Assembly: GCF_050946515.1 (NCBI RefSeq)
Contig: NZ_JBMNUX010000005.1
Coordinates: 1-64,000, forward strand
Source: Tractidigestivibacter sp050946515
GTDB lineage: Bacteria; Actinomycetota; Coriobacteriia; Coriobacteriales; Atopobiaceae
Direction: 5' to 3'
Length of the DNA stretch: 64,000 bases
Below are positions 1 through 7,997 of the stretch, in pieces. Position 1 is the stretch's first letter. Each line of letters starts with the position of its first letter. The translations under genes were made by a program, and so were the position numbers. The notes below the pieces were generated by a model that had not been told where the DNA came from, ran no database searches, and saw nothing but the letters and a program-made list of their open reading frames with translations.

Positions 1-39
1 GAACTTGGGGTCGTACTTCCTTCTCGTCGTCTTGCTCAT
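1..39 (-). CDS. IS3-type transposase OrfA, first 13 codons only
   Basis: The visible peptide is MSKTTRRKYDPKF, typical of the N-terminus of OrfA helix-turn-helix proteins, which often begin with a basic stretch followed by KYxPEF. The ATG lies 14 to 15 bases downstream of a GGAAGG on the minus strand and about 80 bp inside the presumed element end. OrfA normally binds the element ends and, by frameshifting with OrfB, forms the active transposase. Only the start is in the window, so integrity cannot be judged. Confidence 0.5.
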   Translation of the reverse strand, partial: MSKTTRRKYDPKF

Positions 40-121
40 GGCAATAGCCCTTCCGTGCCTTTCGGCACATCCTAGGGCTTTCGTTAGCTCGGCTTCAAAC
101 GTGTCTGAATTTGGGCAGCCA
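1..121 (-). mobile_element. End of an IS3-family-like insertion sequence (partial)
   Basis: Read on the minus strand, the segment begins with TGGCTGCCCAAATTCAGACA, which resembles the TG-starting terminal inverted repeats of IS3-group elements. A transposase-like start codon with a GGAAGG ribosome site follows about 80 bp further in. The rest of the element lies left of the window, so the second end and the target duplication cannot be seen. The boundary at 121 is inferred only from the TG dinucleotide. Confidence 0.5.
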
Positions 122-261
122 TATCAAGTCTTTGATCTCCATGAATCTCCTCCGATCGTAGGTGCCTTGCGGACCACGTTGCCGCAACACCACTATTTTG
201 TCCCAATTAAGGGTACCAGTACGAGCAGACGACCGAACAACTTATGGCAAAGGGGCGCCTT

Positions 262-924
262 ATGAATGAACTTGAGGCAATCAGCGCACGGCATTCCGTA
301 CGTCAATATCTTGAGAAGCCCATCGAGAACGACGTTCGTCAGAAGCTTCAGGCAGTGGTGGACGAGGCAAATCGCGAGGGCGGGCTCTCCATGCAGCTGC
401 TCTTTGACGAGCCCAAGTGCTTTGACAACTTGATTGCTCATTACGGAAGCTTCAGGAATGTCAGCAATTACTTGGCGATTGTCGGAGCTGACACGCCAGA
501 CCTTGACCGCAAAGCTGGCTATTACGGCGAGAAAGTTGTGCTGGCAGCTCAAATGATGGGGCTAAACAGCTGCTGGGTTGCCATGTCGCATGGCAAGACC
601 AAAGCGCGCATCGAGAAGGGCGAGCGCTTGGCCATTGTGATTGCGCTTGGCTATGGCGCCACGCAAGGAAGACCTCACAAGTCAAAGCCGCTGGAGAAGC
701 TGTACAGCACCGATCTTGCAAGCCAAGACCAGATTCCGCAATGGTTCATGGACGGAATGAAGGCAGCCCAGCTTGCCCCCACCGCCATCAACCAGCAGAA
801 GTTCCGCTTCACCTTGGCGAACGGTCAAGTGAGCGCAACTACGGGAGCAGGGCCTTGCGCAAACATCGACTTGGGGATTGCCAGCTATCACTTTGAGGTG
901 GCAAGCGGGCACAAGGTCGGCTAA
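262..924 (+). CDS. Nitroreductase family protein
   Basis: A 220-residue FMN-dependent nitroreductase-fold protein. The N-terminal motif ISARHSVRQYLEKPI is the standard FMN-phosphate-binding start of this family (ARxSxRxF/Y). The segment YYGEKVVLAAQMMGLNSCWV matches the dimer-interface helix. The second half is short and diverged, as in the two-domain TM1586-like nitroreductases. An upstream in-frame ATG exists at 244, but the ATG at 262 is better placed after AAAGGGG (249-255). Substrate is unknown; relatives reduce nitro compounds, quinones or flavins with NAD(P)H. The preceding 140 bp between the IS end and this gene show no other gene. Confidence 0.8.
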   Translation: MNELEAISARHSVRQYLEKPIENDVRQKLQAVVDEANREGGLSMQLLFDEPKCFDNLIAHYGSFRNVSNYLAIVGADTPDLDRKAGYYGEKVVLAAQMMGLNSCWVAMSHGKTKARIEKGERLAIVIALGYGATQGRPHKSKPLEKLYSTDLASQDQIPQWFMDGMKAAQLAPTAINQQKFRFTLANGQVSATTGAGPCANIDLGIASYHFEVASGHKVG

Positions 925-1106
925 GGAAGGCGAGGGTTCTCGGCCGCTTCGAATTCGAGGCAATTCTCGCTGAGAACATCTGCTGCCCTTCTCGCCAAGC
1001 GCCCATGAAGCAGCTCTCCCAAGAAGCTTCGAAGCACTTCTCGCCACGCGCCTCCAAAGCGGCTCTTTGCGCAGTTTTGCTCGTTTCTCAGAAATATCTG
1101 CGCTAT

Positions 1107-1157
1107 TTTGACCACTTTTGCGCAAATGTATTGCAATTTCGCGCAAAAGTGGTCAAA
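1107..1157. repeat. Perfect 17-bp inverted repeat upstream of the Gfo/Idh gene
   Basis: Arms TTTGACCACTTTTGCGC (1107-1123) and its exact complement (1141-1157) are separated by 17 bp. There is no T tract, so it does not look like a terminator. It lies about 50 bp before the start codon of the oxidoreductase at 1209. It could be an operator for the DeoR regulator encoded just downstream, or a small repetitive element. The rest of the 925-1208 interval holds no recognisable gene. Confidence 0.6.
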
Positions 1158-1208
1158 TGGAGTCAGCAATTGAGGCGGGCATGTTGGTGCGACCACTTGG
1201 AGGTCATC

Positions 1209-2291
1209 ATGGCAGAGAACGCAGCACCGCTCGACGCGGCACAAGCCGCAAAGGCAGCTTTCGCAGAAGTCGAAGGCAAGCCCTTCCCTACTGACATCTT
1301 TACGGCACCCCAGCTTACCTGGGCTGTCATCGGCTGCGGAGTCATCGCAAACCAGATGGCTCAGTCGCTGGCCCTTGCAGGTCGCAAAATCTACGGCGTC
1401 GCCAACCGCACGCTGCCCAAGGCCCAAGCCTTTGCCCAAACGTATGGCGTCGAGCGCGTCTACAACTCAGTCGACGAGCTGTACGCTGACCCCAAGGTAG
1501 ACGCCATCTATGTGACAACCCCGCACAACACGCACATCGCGTATCTGCGCTCCGCCCTCGCAGCCGGGAAGAACGTCCTTTGCGAGAAGGCGATCACGCT
1601 GAATTCCGACGAGCTGTCTGAGGCTCGCGCCATTGCCGCCGAGCACGACGCAATCTTGATGGACGCAACCACAATCTTGCACATGCCGCTGTACAAAGAG
1701 CTTCGTCGCCGCGCCGACGCAGGCGAGTTTGGCCAGCTGAACGTTGTGCAGATGAACTTCGGCAGCTACAAAGAGTATGGCGACTACAAGAACCGCTTCT
1801 ATAACCCCAAGCTTGCCGGCGGCGCAATGCTGGACATCGGCGTCTACGCTATCAGCTTGGCTCGCCTTTTCATGGCAAGCCAGCCCGACGAAGTTGTCTC
1901 TCTTGCCAACAAGGCAAAGACCGGCGTCGACCAGACAAGCGGCATCGTTATGCGCAATGCCGAGGGCCAGATTGCAACCTTCACGTTGAGCATGCACTCT
2001 AAGCAGCCAAAACGCGGCGTTCTCTCGTTTGACAAGTGCTACGTCGAGGTCGAGAACTACCCGCGCGCCGACCGCGCAAAGATTGTCTGGACCGAAGACG
2101 GCCGTGTGGAGGAAGTCTCTTGCGGCGTCGAGGCTTATGCACTTGATTACGAGATTGCCGACCTTGAACGTGCCGTGGCTGGCGACAAGGAAGCAGCCCA
2201 CCTTATTGACTACGCGGCAGACGTAATGGAGCTCATGACCCGCTTGCGCTACGAATGGGGCGTCACGTATCCCGAGGAGATTGGCGCATGA
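1209..2291 (+). CDS. Gfo/Idh/MocA family NAD(P)-dependent oxidoreductase
   Basis: A 360-residue protein with an N-terminal Rossmann motif (WAVIGCGVIANQMAQSL, about residues 38-54) and the family's second motif as CEKAIT in place of the usual CEKP. The C-terminal half has the GGGAxLDxG-like stretch (AGGAMLDIGVYAI). Such enzymes oxidise or reduce sugars, inositols or related polyols in the cytoplasm. The start at 1209 is chosen for its TTGGAGG ribosome site; longer upstream reading frames run into the inverted repeat. It overlaps the next gene by ATGA, so the pair is translationally coupled, and the DeoR partner suggests a carbohydrate or polyol substrate. Confidence 0.85.
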   Translation: MAENAAPLDAAQAAKAAFAEVEGKPFPTDIFTAPQLTWAVIGCGVIANQMAQSLALAGRKIYGVANRTLPKAQAFAQTYGVERVYNSVDELYADPKVDAIYVTTPHNTHIAYLRSALAAGKNVLCEKAITLNSDELSEARAIAAEHDAILMDATTILHMPLYKELRRRADAGEFGQLNVVQMNFGSYKEYGDYKNRFYNPKLAGGAMLDIGVYAISLARLFMASQPDEVVSLANKAKTGVDQTSGIVMRNAEGQIATFTLSMHSKQPKRGVLSFDKCYVEVENYPRADRAKIVWTEDGRVEEVSCGVEAYALDYEIADLERAVAGDKEAAHLIDYAADVMELMTRLRYEWGVTYPEEIGA

Positions 2292-3031
2292 TAGCGCACC
2301 AACGTCACGAGCAGATCCTTGAGTCCGTTCGCAAGAATGGAACGGTCACGGTTCCCGAGCTTGCCCGGAGCCTTGGTACGTCGGAGTCAACCATCCGGCG
2401 TGACTTGGCGGAGCTTGACTCTGCGGGTCTTCTGACCAAGGTCCATGGCGGAGCCACTTCGCTTGAGGACCAGCACGTCCAACGTGATTTGACCATTGAT
2501 GAGCGAGCCGGCCTTCACGATGACGCAAAAATGCGCATCGCTTTGGAGGCGGCCAAGCTCATCTGCCCGAACGACCTTGTCTACATTGACTCGGGAACCT
2601 CAACGCGAGCGCTCATCGACGTGCTGACCCAGACGAACGCCTTGTACGTAACTGATTCCGTGGCAAATGGCATGGCGCTCAAGAAGCGTGGCTTTCGCGT
2701 AATCCTTTTGGGCGGCGAGCTCAAGGGGGCAACGGGAGCGCTTGTGGGGCCGGAGGCGCTGGACACGCTAAGCCATTACTACTTTGCGATTGGCTTTTGG
2801 GGCACCAACGGCATCACATACGAGCAAGGCTTCACGACGCCGGACAGATACGAAGCGCAAGTCAAGCGTGTCTCAATGGAGCACACGACCAGACCGTACG
2901 TTCTTGCAGACCAATCAAAGTTTGGGCGATGCGCCGCAATTTCCTTTGCCAGCATGGAGGCGGCGACCATTCTGACCGACCAAGTTCCCGAGAGTTACAA
3001 GGACTTCAAGAACATCCACACAGTGTCTTAG
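2288..3031 (+). CDS. DeoR/GlpR family transcriptional regulator
   Basis: A 247-residue repressor. Residues 1-60 form the DeoR helix-turn-helix with HQRHEQILESVRKNGTVTVP and the signature SESTIRRDLAELDSAG. The rest is the sugar-phosphate-sensing DeoRC domain, with the ligand-pocket motif IDSGTST and the GGELKGATGALVGPEAL stretch. Its ATG sits inside the stop region of the oxidoreductase (ATGA overlap), so it probably regulates its own operon in response to a phosphorylated sugar or polyol. A strong terminator follows immediately. Confidence 0.9.
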   Translation: MIAHQRHEQILESVRKNGTVTVPELARSLGTSESTIRRDLAELDSAGLLTKVHGGATSLEDQHVQRDLTIDERAGLHDDAKMRIALEAAKLICPNDLVYIDSGTSTRALIDVLTQTNALYVTDSVANGMALKKRGFRVILLGGELKGATGALVGPEALDTLSHYYFAIGFWGTNGITYEQGFTTPDRYEAQVKRVSMEHTTRPYVLADQSKFGRCAAISFASMEAATILTDQVPESYKDFKNIHTVS

Positions 3032-3040
3032 CTCTTAGCT

Positions 3041-3079
3041 GGGAGCGCCGGAGAAATCCGACGCTCCCCTTTTCTCTCT
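3041..3079 (+). terminator. Rho-independent terminator after the deoR-type gene
   Basis: GGGAGCG (3041-3047) pairs with CGCTCCC (3062-3068), with an inner CGG/CCG extension, followed by CTTTTCTCTC. It closes the Gfo/Idh-DeoR operon. Confidence 0.8.
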
Positions 3080-3210
3080 GCAAAGTTTCCCCTTTGGCAA
3101 AACAACTTGCCGCGATAAGCCAAGAGTGTTCGAATAAACCAGCATGTACAAAGCAATGCGAGAAGGTCGCAAAGCGCATTTAGCGCCGCACCTTCTAGGA
3201 AGGCATGTTG

Positions 3211-4128
3211 ATGGACGGCTCTATCGCAGTTCTTGCTGGACAGATTGTCTCGATGTTTCTCATCATGGCCGTTGGGTTCATCCTTGTTCGCTCAAAGCTC
3301 GTGGACGACCATGGCGTAAGCCAGCTGAGCAACGTCGTCATGTACGTTGCCAACCCGGCCGCCATCGTCGTCTCGTTCATCCGCCCTTTTGACTACACGG
3401 AGCTTGCGAACGGTCTTTGGAGCATTGCCATTTCGCTTCTTGTGCTTGTCGTGACTTCGGTCTTGGCACAAATCGCGTTTAGGAAGAAAAACGTCGTCTC
3501 ACAAGCCGCCGTCATCTTCTCTAACAGCGGATTCATCGGCATCCCGCTGGTGCAGAGCGTCTTGGGAATTGATTACGTCTTCTATCTTTCAATGGTGCTT
3601 GTCGCTTACAACATCTACGTCTGGACCTATGGCGTCTACCTGGTGTCCGGCGACAAGAAGCAAGCGTCGCTCACGAGCGCCCTGAAGAATCCTGTTGTTA
3701 TCTCGGTTTGCGTAGGACTTGTCATTTACCTTACGCAACTCGCCTTGCCCGATATGGTAGTTACCGCGATTACCGACATTGCAAACCTCAACACCGGTCT
3801 AGCGATGTTGGTTCTTGGAGCCATGCTGGCTGGTGCGGACATCCGTTCGCTCTTGCGCGACCGCAAGCTTTATAAGGCTTCGCTTCTCAGGCTTGTTGTG
3901 GCACCGCTCGTCACCATTGCGCTTCTCTGCGCTTTTGGCTTCTTGCCCGTCAACGTTCGGCTGGTGACGCTCATTGCGTATGCAGCTCCAACAGGCGTCA
4001 TCGTCGCTATGTTTGCGGACAAGTTTGGCAAGGACTATCGCTACGCAGCAGGCGTTGTCTCGGTGTCGACGCTCTTGTCGCTTTTGACCATGCCGCCCAT
4101 CATGGCTTTGGCCTTGGCTCTTTTCTAA
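3211..4128 (+). CDS. AEC (auxin efflux carrier) family membrane transporter
   Basis: A 305-residue protein with about ten hydrophobic segments and the pattern of AEC/permease family carriers. The first helix leads to VGFILVRSKLVDDHGVSQLSNVVMYVANPA, a conserved region, and there is a crossover NSGFIGIPLVQSVLG segment in the middle. Bacterial members move small organic acids such as malate or malonate across the membrane. ATG 3205 and TTG 3208 lie too close to AGGAAGG (3197-3203); ATG 3211 gives a 7-base spacing. The gene follows a terminator, so it may be transcribed separately from the upstream operon. Its stop overlaps the tail of the convergent TMEM175-like gene by 4 bp. Confidence 0.85.
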   Translation: MDGSIAVLAGQIVSMFLIMAVGFILVRSKLVDDHGVSQLSNVVMYVANPAAIVVSFIRPFDYTELANGLWSIAISLLVLVVTSVLAQIAFRKKNVVSQAAVIFSNSGFIGIPLVQSVLGIDYVFYLSMVLVAYNIYVWTYGVYLVSGDKKQASLTSALKNPVVISVCVGLVIYLTQLALPDMVVTAITDIANLNTGLAMLVLGAMLAGADIRSLLRDRKLYKASLLRLVVAPLVTIALLCAFGFLPVNVRLVTLIAYAAPTGVIVAMFADKFGKDYRYAAGVVSVSTLLSLLTMPPIMALALALF

Positions 4129-4709
4129 CGGTCAGTCTCGCAAGATGGCTGACTCTTGGTAGCCTTTGCCGAGATCCAAGGAAGAACCGTCGCAACAATA
4201 AGAATGTAAGAGACAAAAGGTGCCAACATCGCGCAAGCGCAAGCAACAATAAGCCCGCCTACCGAGAAGCCCGCCAAAGGCTCGTGGACGATTGCCGAAC
4301 AAGCGGCGGCAAACGGATTGTGCTTGTGATTTACGCTGGCCACGGTTACTTGGAAAACGAAGGCGACCAAGAGCAGTACGAGGCAATAGAAAAGCGTGGG
4401 CTCAGGGGCATAGTTTTCTTGAATGACCCAGCCAGTGGCAAACGGGATCAAAGACATGAAGAAGAGCAGGACCAAGTTTGCCCAAAGGGCGGAGTTGCAA
4501 ACCTCGTCCACCTTCGAGAGCATCCGGTGATGGTTGACCCAGTAGATGCCAAGGTAGAAGTAGCTGATTGCGTAGCCCAGGAGCATAGAGGCGTCTTGCA
4601 TAAGCGCGCTCAGCGTATTTCCTTGAGGCGTTGCCAACTCAAGGACCATGATGGTGATGAGAATGGCGATAACTCCGTCAGAAAACGCCTCAAGCCTGCC
4701 CTTATCCAT
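4125..4709 (-). CDS. TMEM175 family potassium channel-like protein (DUF1211)
   Basis: A 194-residue membrane protein. The N-terminus RLEAFSDGVIAILITIMVLE carries the family's RxxxFSD...I signature on the first helix, and GIYWVNHHRML is the conserved end of helix 3. About six hydrophobic helices fit one TMEM175 repeat. Bacterial members form tetrameric potassium leak channels. It lies next to the Trk potassium uptake operon, which suggests a shared role in potassium balance, though the two are divergently transcribed. Confidence 0.85.
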   Translation of the reverse strand: MDKGRLEAFSDGVIAILITIMVLELATPQGNTLSALMQDASMLLGYAISYFYLGIYWVNHHRMLSKVDEVCNSALWANLVLLFFMSLIPFATGWVIQENYAPEPTLFYCLVLLLVAFVFQVTVASVNHKHNPFAAACSAIVHEPLAGFSVGGLIVACACAMLAPFVSYILIVATVLPWISAKATKSQPSCETDR

Positions 4710-4823
4710 TTGGTCTCCTCTACTTTCGCCGCAGCGATTACGACCGCTAAAAGGCAGTTATCGCGGCTACCGAAAATTACGGAACATGTGTTGGGTAAGG
4801 GTACCATGATTTCCTGCATGCGT

Positions 4824-4852
4824 TTGACAATGGCAGCATGCCGGGTTACCAC
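4824..4852 (+). promoter_or_regulatory. Candidate promoter of the trk operon
   Basis: A consensus -35 box TTGACA at 4824-4829 is followed after 17 bp by a weak -10 (TACCAC, 4847-4852). A transcript from here would start near 4860, which favours a translation start at TTG 4900 rather than ATG 4861. Confidence 0.35.
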
Positions 4853-4860
4853 AGTGCAAT

Positions 4861-5407
4861 ATGGCTGCCCAGAAGAACGGCATTAGGACGGGAGGAACCT
4901 TGACCTTGGACAATGATGGCAATCCCCAAAAGGAAAGCCTTGGAAAAAGGGCTCATGAGGTCCTTCCTTCTCGTCGTGAGCGCGTGATTGTCGTTGGATG
5001 CGGTCACTTAGGCGCCTCCGTCGCCGCAAAGCTCTCTCTTCTAGGCCGAGACGTCTGCGTCATTGACTTGGTGACAAGAGCGTTCCGTCGCTTGGACGAC
5101 AGCTTTGGAGGATTCACTGACGTCGGGGACGGCACAAGCGCCGAAGTCCTTGAGCGAAACGGCATCGAGGAAGCTGCCATGGTCTTGGCTCTTGCCACGC
5201 GCGACAACGACAACATCTGCATTGGGGCTTTTGCAGCAGAAGTCTATGGCGTGCCCGAGGTGTACGTTCGTCTGCACGACCGTCGCAAGGCAGACCTTCT
5301 TGAGCAAGACGCGGTTAGAGTACTTTGCCCTTTGCCCGCGCGAGCTTTGCGAAGAAGAGTTCTCGCGCCTCTCCGGCATCAAGCTTCCTGGAGATGATGA
5401 GCTATGA
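4861..5407 (+). pseudogene. trkA: TrkA-type potassium uptake regulator, frameshifted by a 7-bp duplication
   Basis: Encodes an NAD-binding Trk regulatory subunit. The Rossmann motif is VIVVGCGHLGASVAAKLSLL, and DRRKADLLEQDAVRVLCP lies near the end of the domain. After that point the open frame continues only as unrelated residues to 5397. CTTTGCC occurs twice in tandem (5323-5329 and 5330-5336). Deleting one copy restores VLCPRELCEEEFSRLSGIKL to a stop at 5407 that overlaps the next ATG by ATGA. This reading strongly suggests a recent inactivating or reversible slippage mutation, or a sequencing error. TTG 4900 behind GGAGG (4891-4895) is the likeliest start; ATG 4861 has no ribosome site. 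Confidence 0.8.
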
Positions 5408-5829
5408 GAATCCTTGTTGCAGGAAGCAATGACGAGACGTTCTACCTGGTAGGATCGCTTCTCTCCATGGGCAACGAAGTCAGCCTCGTTTGCGATAATC
5501 GCCTTCGTGCACAAGTTTTGAGCGAGGCTTATGACATCGAGGTCATCGCTGGAGACCCCACAAGCCTCGACGCCCTCGATGATGTAAGCCTTCCTTCCCC
5601 AGACGTCTTCATCGCCCTTCTCGACCACGACTCTGACAACTTTGTGGCATGCCGCACGGCGAAAAAGGAGTACGGCATTCCGAAGACGGTCTGCACCGTT
5701 CGCGACCCTCGAAACGTGACTCTTTTCAAGCGGTTGGGAATAACCCACGCCATCAGCGCCGCTCGCTCGCTTGCGGAGGACATTGACCGCGCCACCACCT
5801 CGGAGGATGACTGTGAGACGAGCGACTAA
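5404..5829 (+). CDS. trkA: TrkA-type potassium uptake regulator (second, NAD-binding)
   Basis: A 141-residue single TrkA-N domain. MRILVAGSNDETFYLVGSLL is the nucleotide-binding start, CDNRLRAQVL leads the second strand, and ALLDHDSDNFVACRTAKKEYG is the typical regulatory segment. There is no C-terminal RCK-C domain. Tandem single-domain TrkA proteins working as a pair with one TrkH resemble the CeoB/CeoC arrangement of actinobacteria. The start overlaps the upstream gene's restored stop, and the end overlaps the trkH start. If the upstream partner is broken, this copy may be the only functional TrkA in the operon. Confidence 0.85.
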   Translation: MRILVAGSNDETFYLVGSLLSMGNEVSLVCDNRLRAQVLSEAYDIEVIAGDPTSLDALDDVSLPSPDVFIALLDHDSDNFVACRTAKKEYGIPKTVCTVRDPRNVTLFKRLGITHAISAARSLAEDIDRATTSEDDCETSD

Positions 5830-7327
5830 ACTTCGCCGCTCCAAAGAGAGCGGCGAGCTAGAAAGCGTAGCGACCGGTCTTGACCTCACCATTGGATACT
5901 TGGGCGTCATGGCCATGCTCATTGGCGTGATGCTTCTTGTTCCCTTGCTTTTCCTCCCCTTTTGGCCAGACGAAGTTGGCTACGCTTGGTGCTTCCTGGC
6001 TCCCGCAACGGTGATGCTAGGCGGCGGCGCCATTGCAAACATGCGCATTCACGGCCGCGAGAAGGGTCACTTGGAGCGCGGGCAGGATTCCGTGATTTTG
6101 GTACTTACCTGGACCATGGCAATGATTGCTTGCGCCGTTCCTTTCATGCTCGCTTGCAACATGAGCTTTTCTGCTGCTGTCTTCGAGTCAATCTCGGGGC
6201 TTTCGACCACCACGTTCACGATGCTGGTGCCAGAGGATGTCCCGAAGGTAGTTCTTCTTTTTAGAAGCCTCCTTCTGTTCTTTGGTGGCATCGGGTTGGT
6301 GCTAATCGTGGTAAGCGCAATTAGTGACAGCCATGGCATGCGCCTTTACGTGACGGAAGGACATACCGACCGGCTTCTTCCAAACTTGAAGCGCTCGGCA
6401 AAGCTGATTCTTTCCATATACGCAACGCTCATCGTGGTGGGCACGTTGGCTTACATGGCAGTGGGCGTAAACGACTTCGACGCCCTCATCCACGCAATCG
6501 GCGCCGTCTGCACCGGCGGCTTCTCAACGCACAGCAACTCAATCGAGTTCTTCCAAAGCATCCCCGTCGAGATCATCACTTGCGTCCTCATGATTTTGGG
6601 CGGCACCGGGTGCGCTCTTCACATGCTTCTGATCACTGGTCGCAGGCGCGACTTCTGGCGCGACATCGAGACGAGAAGTTATGCGTTTACGCTGCTAGGC
6701 GGCATCATCTTGACTACGTGCGTCCTCCTCGTTGAGGGGACATACGACAACCTCGGCGACGCCCTTCGCTGCTCCGCATTCCAGATCATTTCCGCCGTTA
6801 CCACAACGGGATTCCAATCGGTCTCCACGTACAGCGAGTGGCCTTCAGCAGCAAGGCTGTTGCTGATTCTTGGCATGGTCCTTGGCGCCGAGACCGAGTC
6901 CACCGGTGGCGGCATCAAGCAATGGCGCGTTGCGGAAGTAGGAAGGATGCTTTGGTGGAACGTGAGGGCAACCATCACGCATCGCAGGCGCGTGCATTCC
7001 GACATGATCATGAGGCTAGGCAGAAGAAGGAAGCTCGAGCAAGACGAGATGACGTCCGCCACGGTCTTCTCGCTTGTATACCTTCTTACGCTCTTTGCCG
7101 GAACGCTTGCCTACACGCTTTGCGGCCACAGCATTGGGCAGTCATTCTTTGAGTTTGCCTCTGCGTTAGGAACTGTGGGACTGAGCTCTGGCATCGCCGT
7201 CCGTGGAGCAAGCTTGCCCGTCATATGGATAACCATCGCCGGCATGTTCCTTGGCCGACTTGAGATTTATCCCATCATCACAGCGTTCGCTCGCGCAAGG
7301 CTTGTCTCGCAGAATCGCGAGCGCTAA
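5813..7327 (+). CDS. trkH: TrkH family potassium uptake membrane protein
   Basis: A 504-residue potassium translocating subunit. Pore-loop (selectivity filter) segments ESISGLSTTTFTML, GAVCTGGFSTHS, ISAVTTTGFQSVS and ASALGTVGLSSG contain the conserved glycines of the four pseudo-repeats. They are separated by pairs of transmembrane helices. The GTG at 5813 has GGAGG (5802-5806) at 6-base spacing, better than ATG 5807, which directly abuts it. It begins inside the end of the preceding TrkA gene, so the operon is translationally coupled. The stop overlaps the tail of the convergent flavodoxin gene by 4 bp. Confidence 0.9.
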   Translation: MRRATKLRRSKESGELESVATGLDLTIGYLGVMAMLIGVMLLVPLLFLPFWPDEVGYAWCFLAPATVMLGGGAIANMRIHGREKGHLERGQDSVILVLTWTMAMIACAVPFMLACNMSFSAAVFESISGLSTTTFTMLVPEDVPKVVLLFRSLLLFFGGIGLVLIVVSAISDSHGMRLYVTEGHTDRLLPNLKRSAKLILSIYATLIVVGTLAYMAVGVNDFDALIHAIGAVCTGGFSTHSNSIEFFQSIPVEIITCVLMILGGTGCALHMLLITGRRRDFWRDIETRSYAFTLLGGIILTTCVLLVEGTYDNLGDALRCSAFQIISAVTTTGFQSVSTYSEWPSAARLLLILGMVLGAETESTGGGIKQWRVAEVGRMLWWNVRATITHRRRVHSDMIMRLGRRRKLEQDEMTSATVFSLVYLLTLFAGTLAYTLCGHSIGQSFFEFASALGTVGLSSGIAVRGASLPVIWITIAGMFLGRLEIYPIITAFARARLVSQNRER

Positions 7328-7869
7328 GCGTTGCCGTCCTCTTCGTCCGAAGCGTCAGAATCGTCCTGATCGCGGTCATCGTCTTTATTGGCTGCAAGCT
7401 CTGCCAGCTCGCGCGTCTTATTGAGCCAGGAACGATAGTCATCGTGATGACCAGCGCCAAAGCAAAGCGGATTCAGCAAGTCGCAATCAGTCCCGACAAC
7501 GGTGCTCATGCGCTTAAGGGAAGGCTGAATTCCCGTAGAGGCGCAAGTCGCAAAAGGAATGACCGTCTTGCCAGCGAAGTCACAAGCCTCAAGGAATTGG
7601 GCGAGAAACTCCGGCATCTCGGTTTGCCAGATGGGATATCCCACAAGCACGACATCGTAGCCGGAAAGATCCGGCACAGCGGTTACTGCATGAGTGCCAT
7701 TTTCGGGCTTATTGCGATCATGCGATTCTCGGCTTAGAACCGAGACGAAGTTGCCAAAGGGCTTATCGGGCTCAATCTTCAAAATGTCGCAGCCAAGGTC
7801 AGACTGAATGGTCTTAGCAAGCTGCTCGGTCCTGCCCTTGCGCGAGTAATACATGATGAGCGCGTTCAT
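7324..7869 (-). CDS. Flavodoxin-like protein with an acidic C-terminal tail
   Basis: A 181-residue protein. The first strand and phosphate loop are NALIMYYSRKGRTEQLAKTI, and VVLVGYPIWQTEMPEFLAQF is the flavodoxin_4-type isoalloxazine region. A later loop reads PFATCASTGIQPSLKRM. FMN-dependent electron carrier or small quinone/nitro reductase activity is likely. The last 20 residues are unusually rich in Asp and Glu. The start at 7869 is preceded by AGAGGGG; a longer frame to 7950 has no ribosome site and would run through the hairpin at 7931-7970. Confidence 0.8.
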   Translation of the reverse strand: MNALIMYYSRKGRTEQLAKTIQSDLGCDILKIEPDKPFGNFVSVLSRESHDRNKPENGTHAVTAVPDLSGYDVVLVGYPIWQTEMPEFLAQFLEACDFAGKTVIPFATCASTGIQPSLKRMSTVVGTDCDLLNPLCFGAGHHDDYRSWLNKTRELAELAANKDDDRDQDDSDASDEEDGNA

Positions 7870-7930
7870 TAAACCCCTCTCGCCTGAATCAACACGCAGA
7901 TACTCTACCCCATAGAAAACCATGCCAACG

Positions 7931-7970
7931 CAAGAACGTGACCGCGTCAAAAAGCACGGTCACGTTCTTG
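7931..7970. terminator. Strong hairpin, likely terminator of the PTS gene
   Basis: CAAGAACGTGACCG (7931-7944) and its exact complement (7957-7970) flank a 12-base loop. It lies 27 bp beyond the stop of the PTS gene (minus strand) and upstream of the flavodoxin gene. T-rich sequence follows on the plus side, so it might act in both directions. Confidence 0.65.
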
Positions 7971-7997
7971 TCATTACGTTTTCTAATATCAGAAGGA

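Noticed and set aside
5..265. 86-codon plus-strand open frame with a signal-peptide-like start
   Set aside because: It overlaps the antisense of the IS3-type transposase start and element end, has no ribosome site and no family resemblance.
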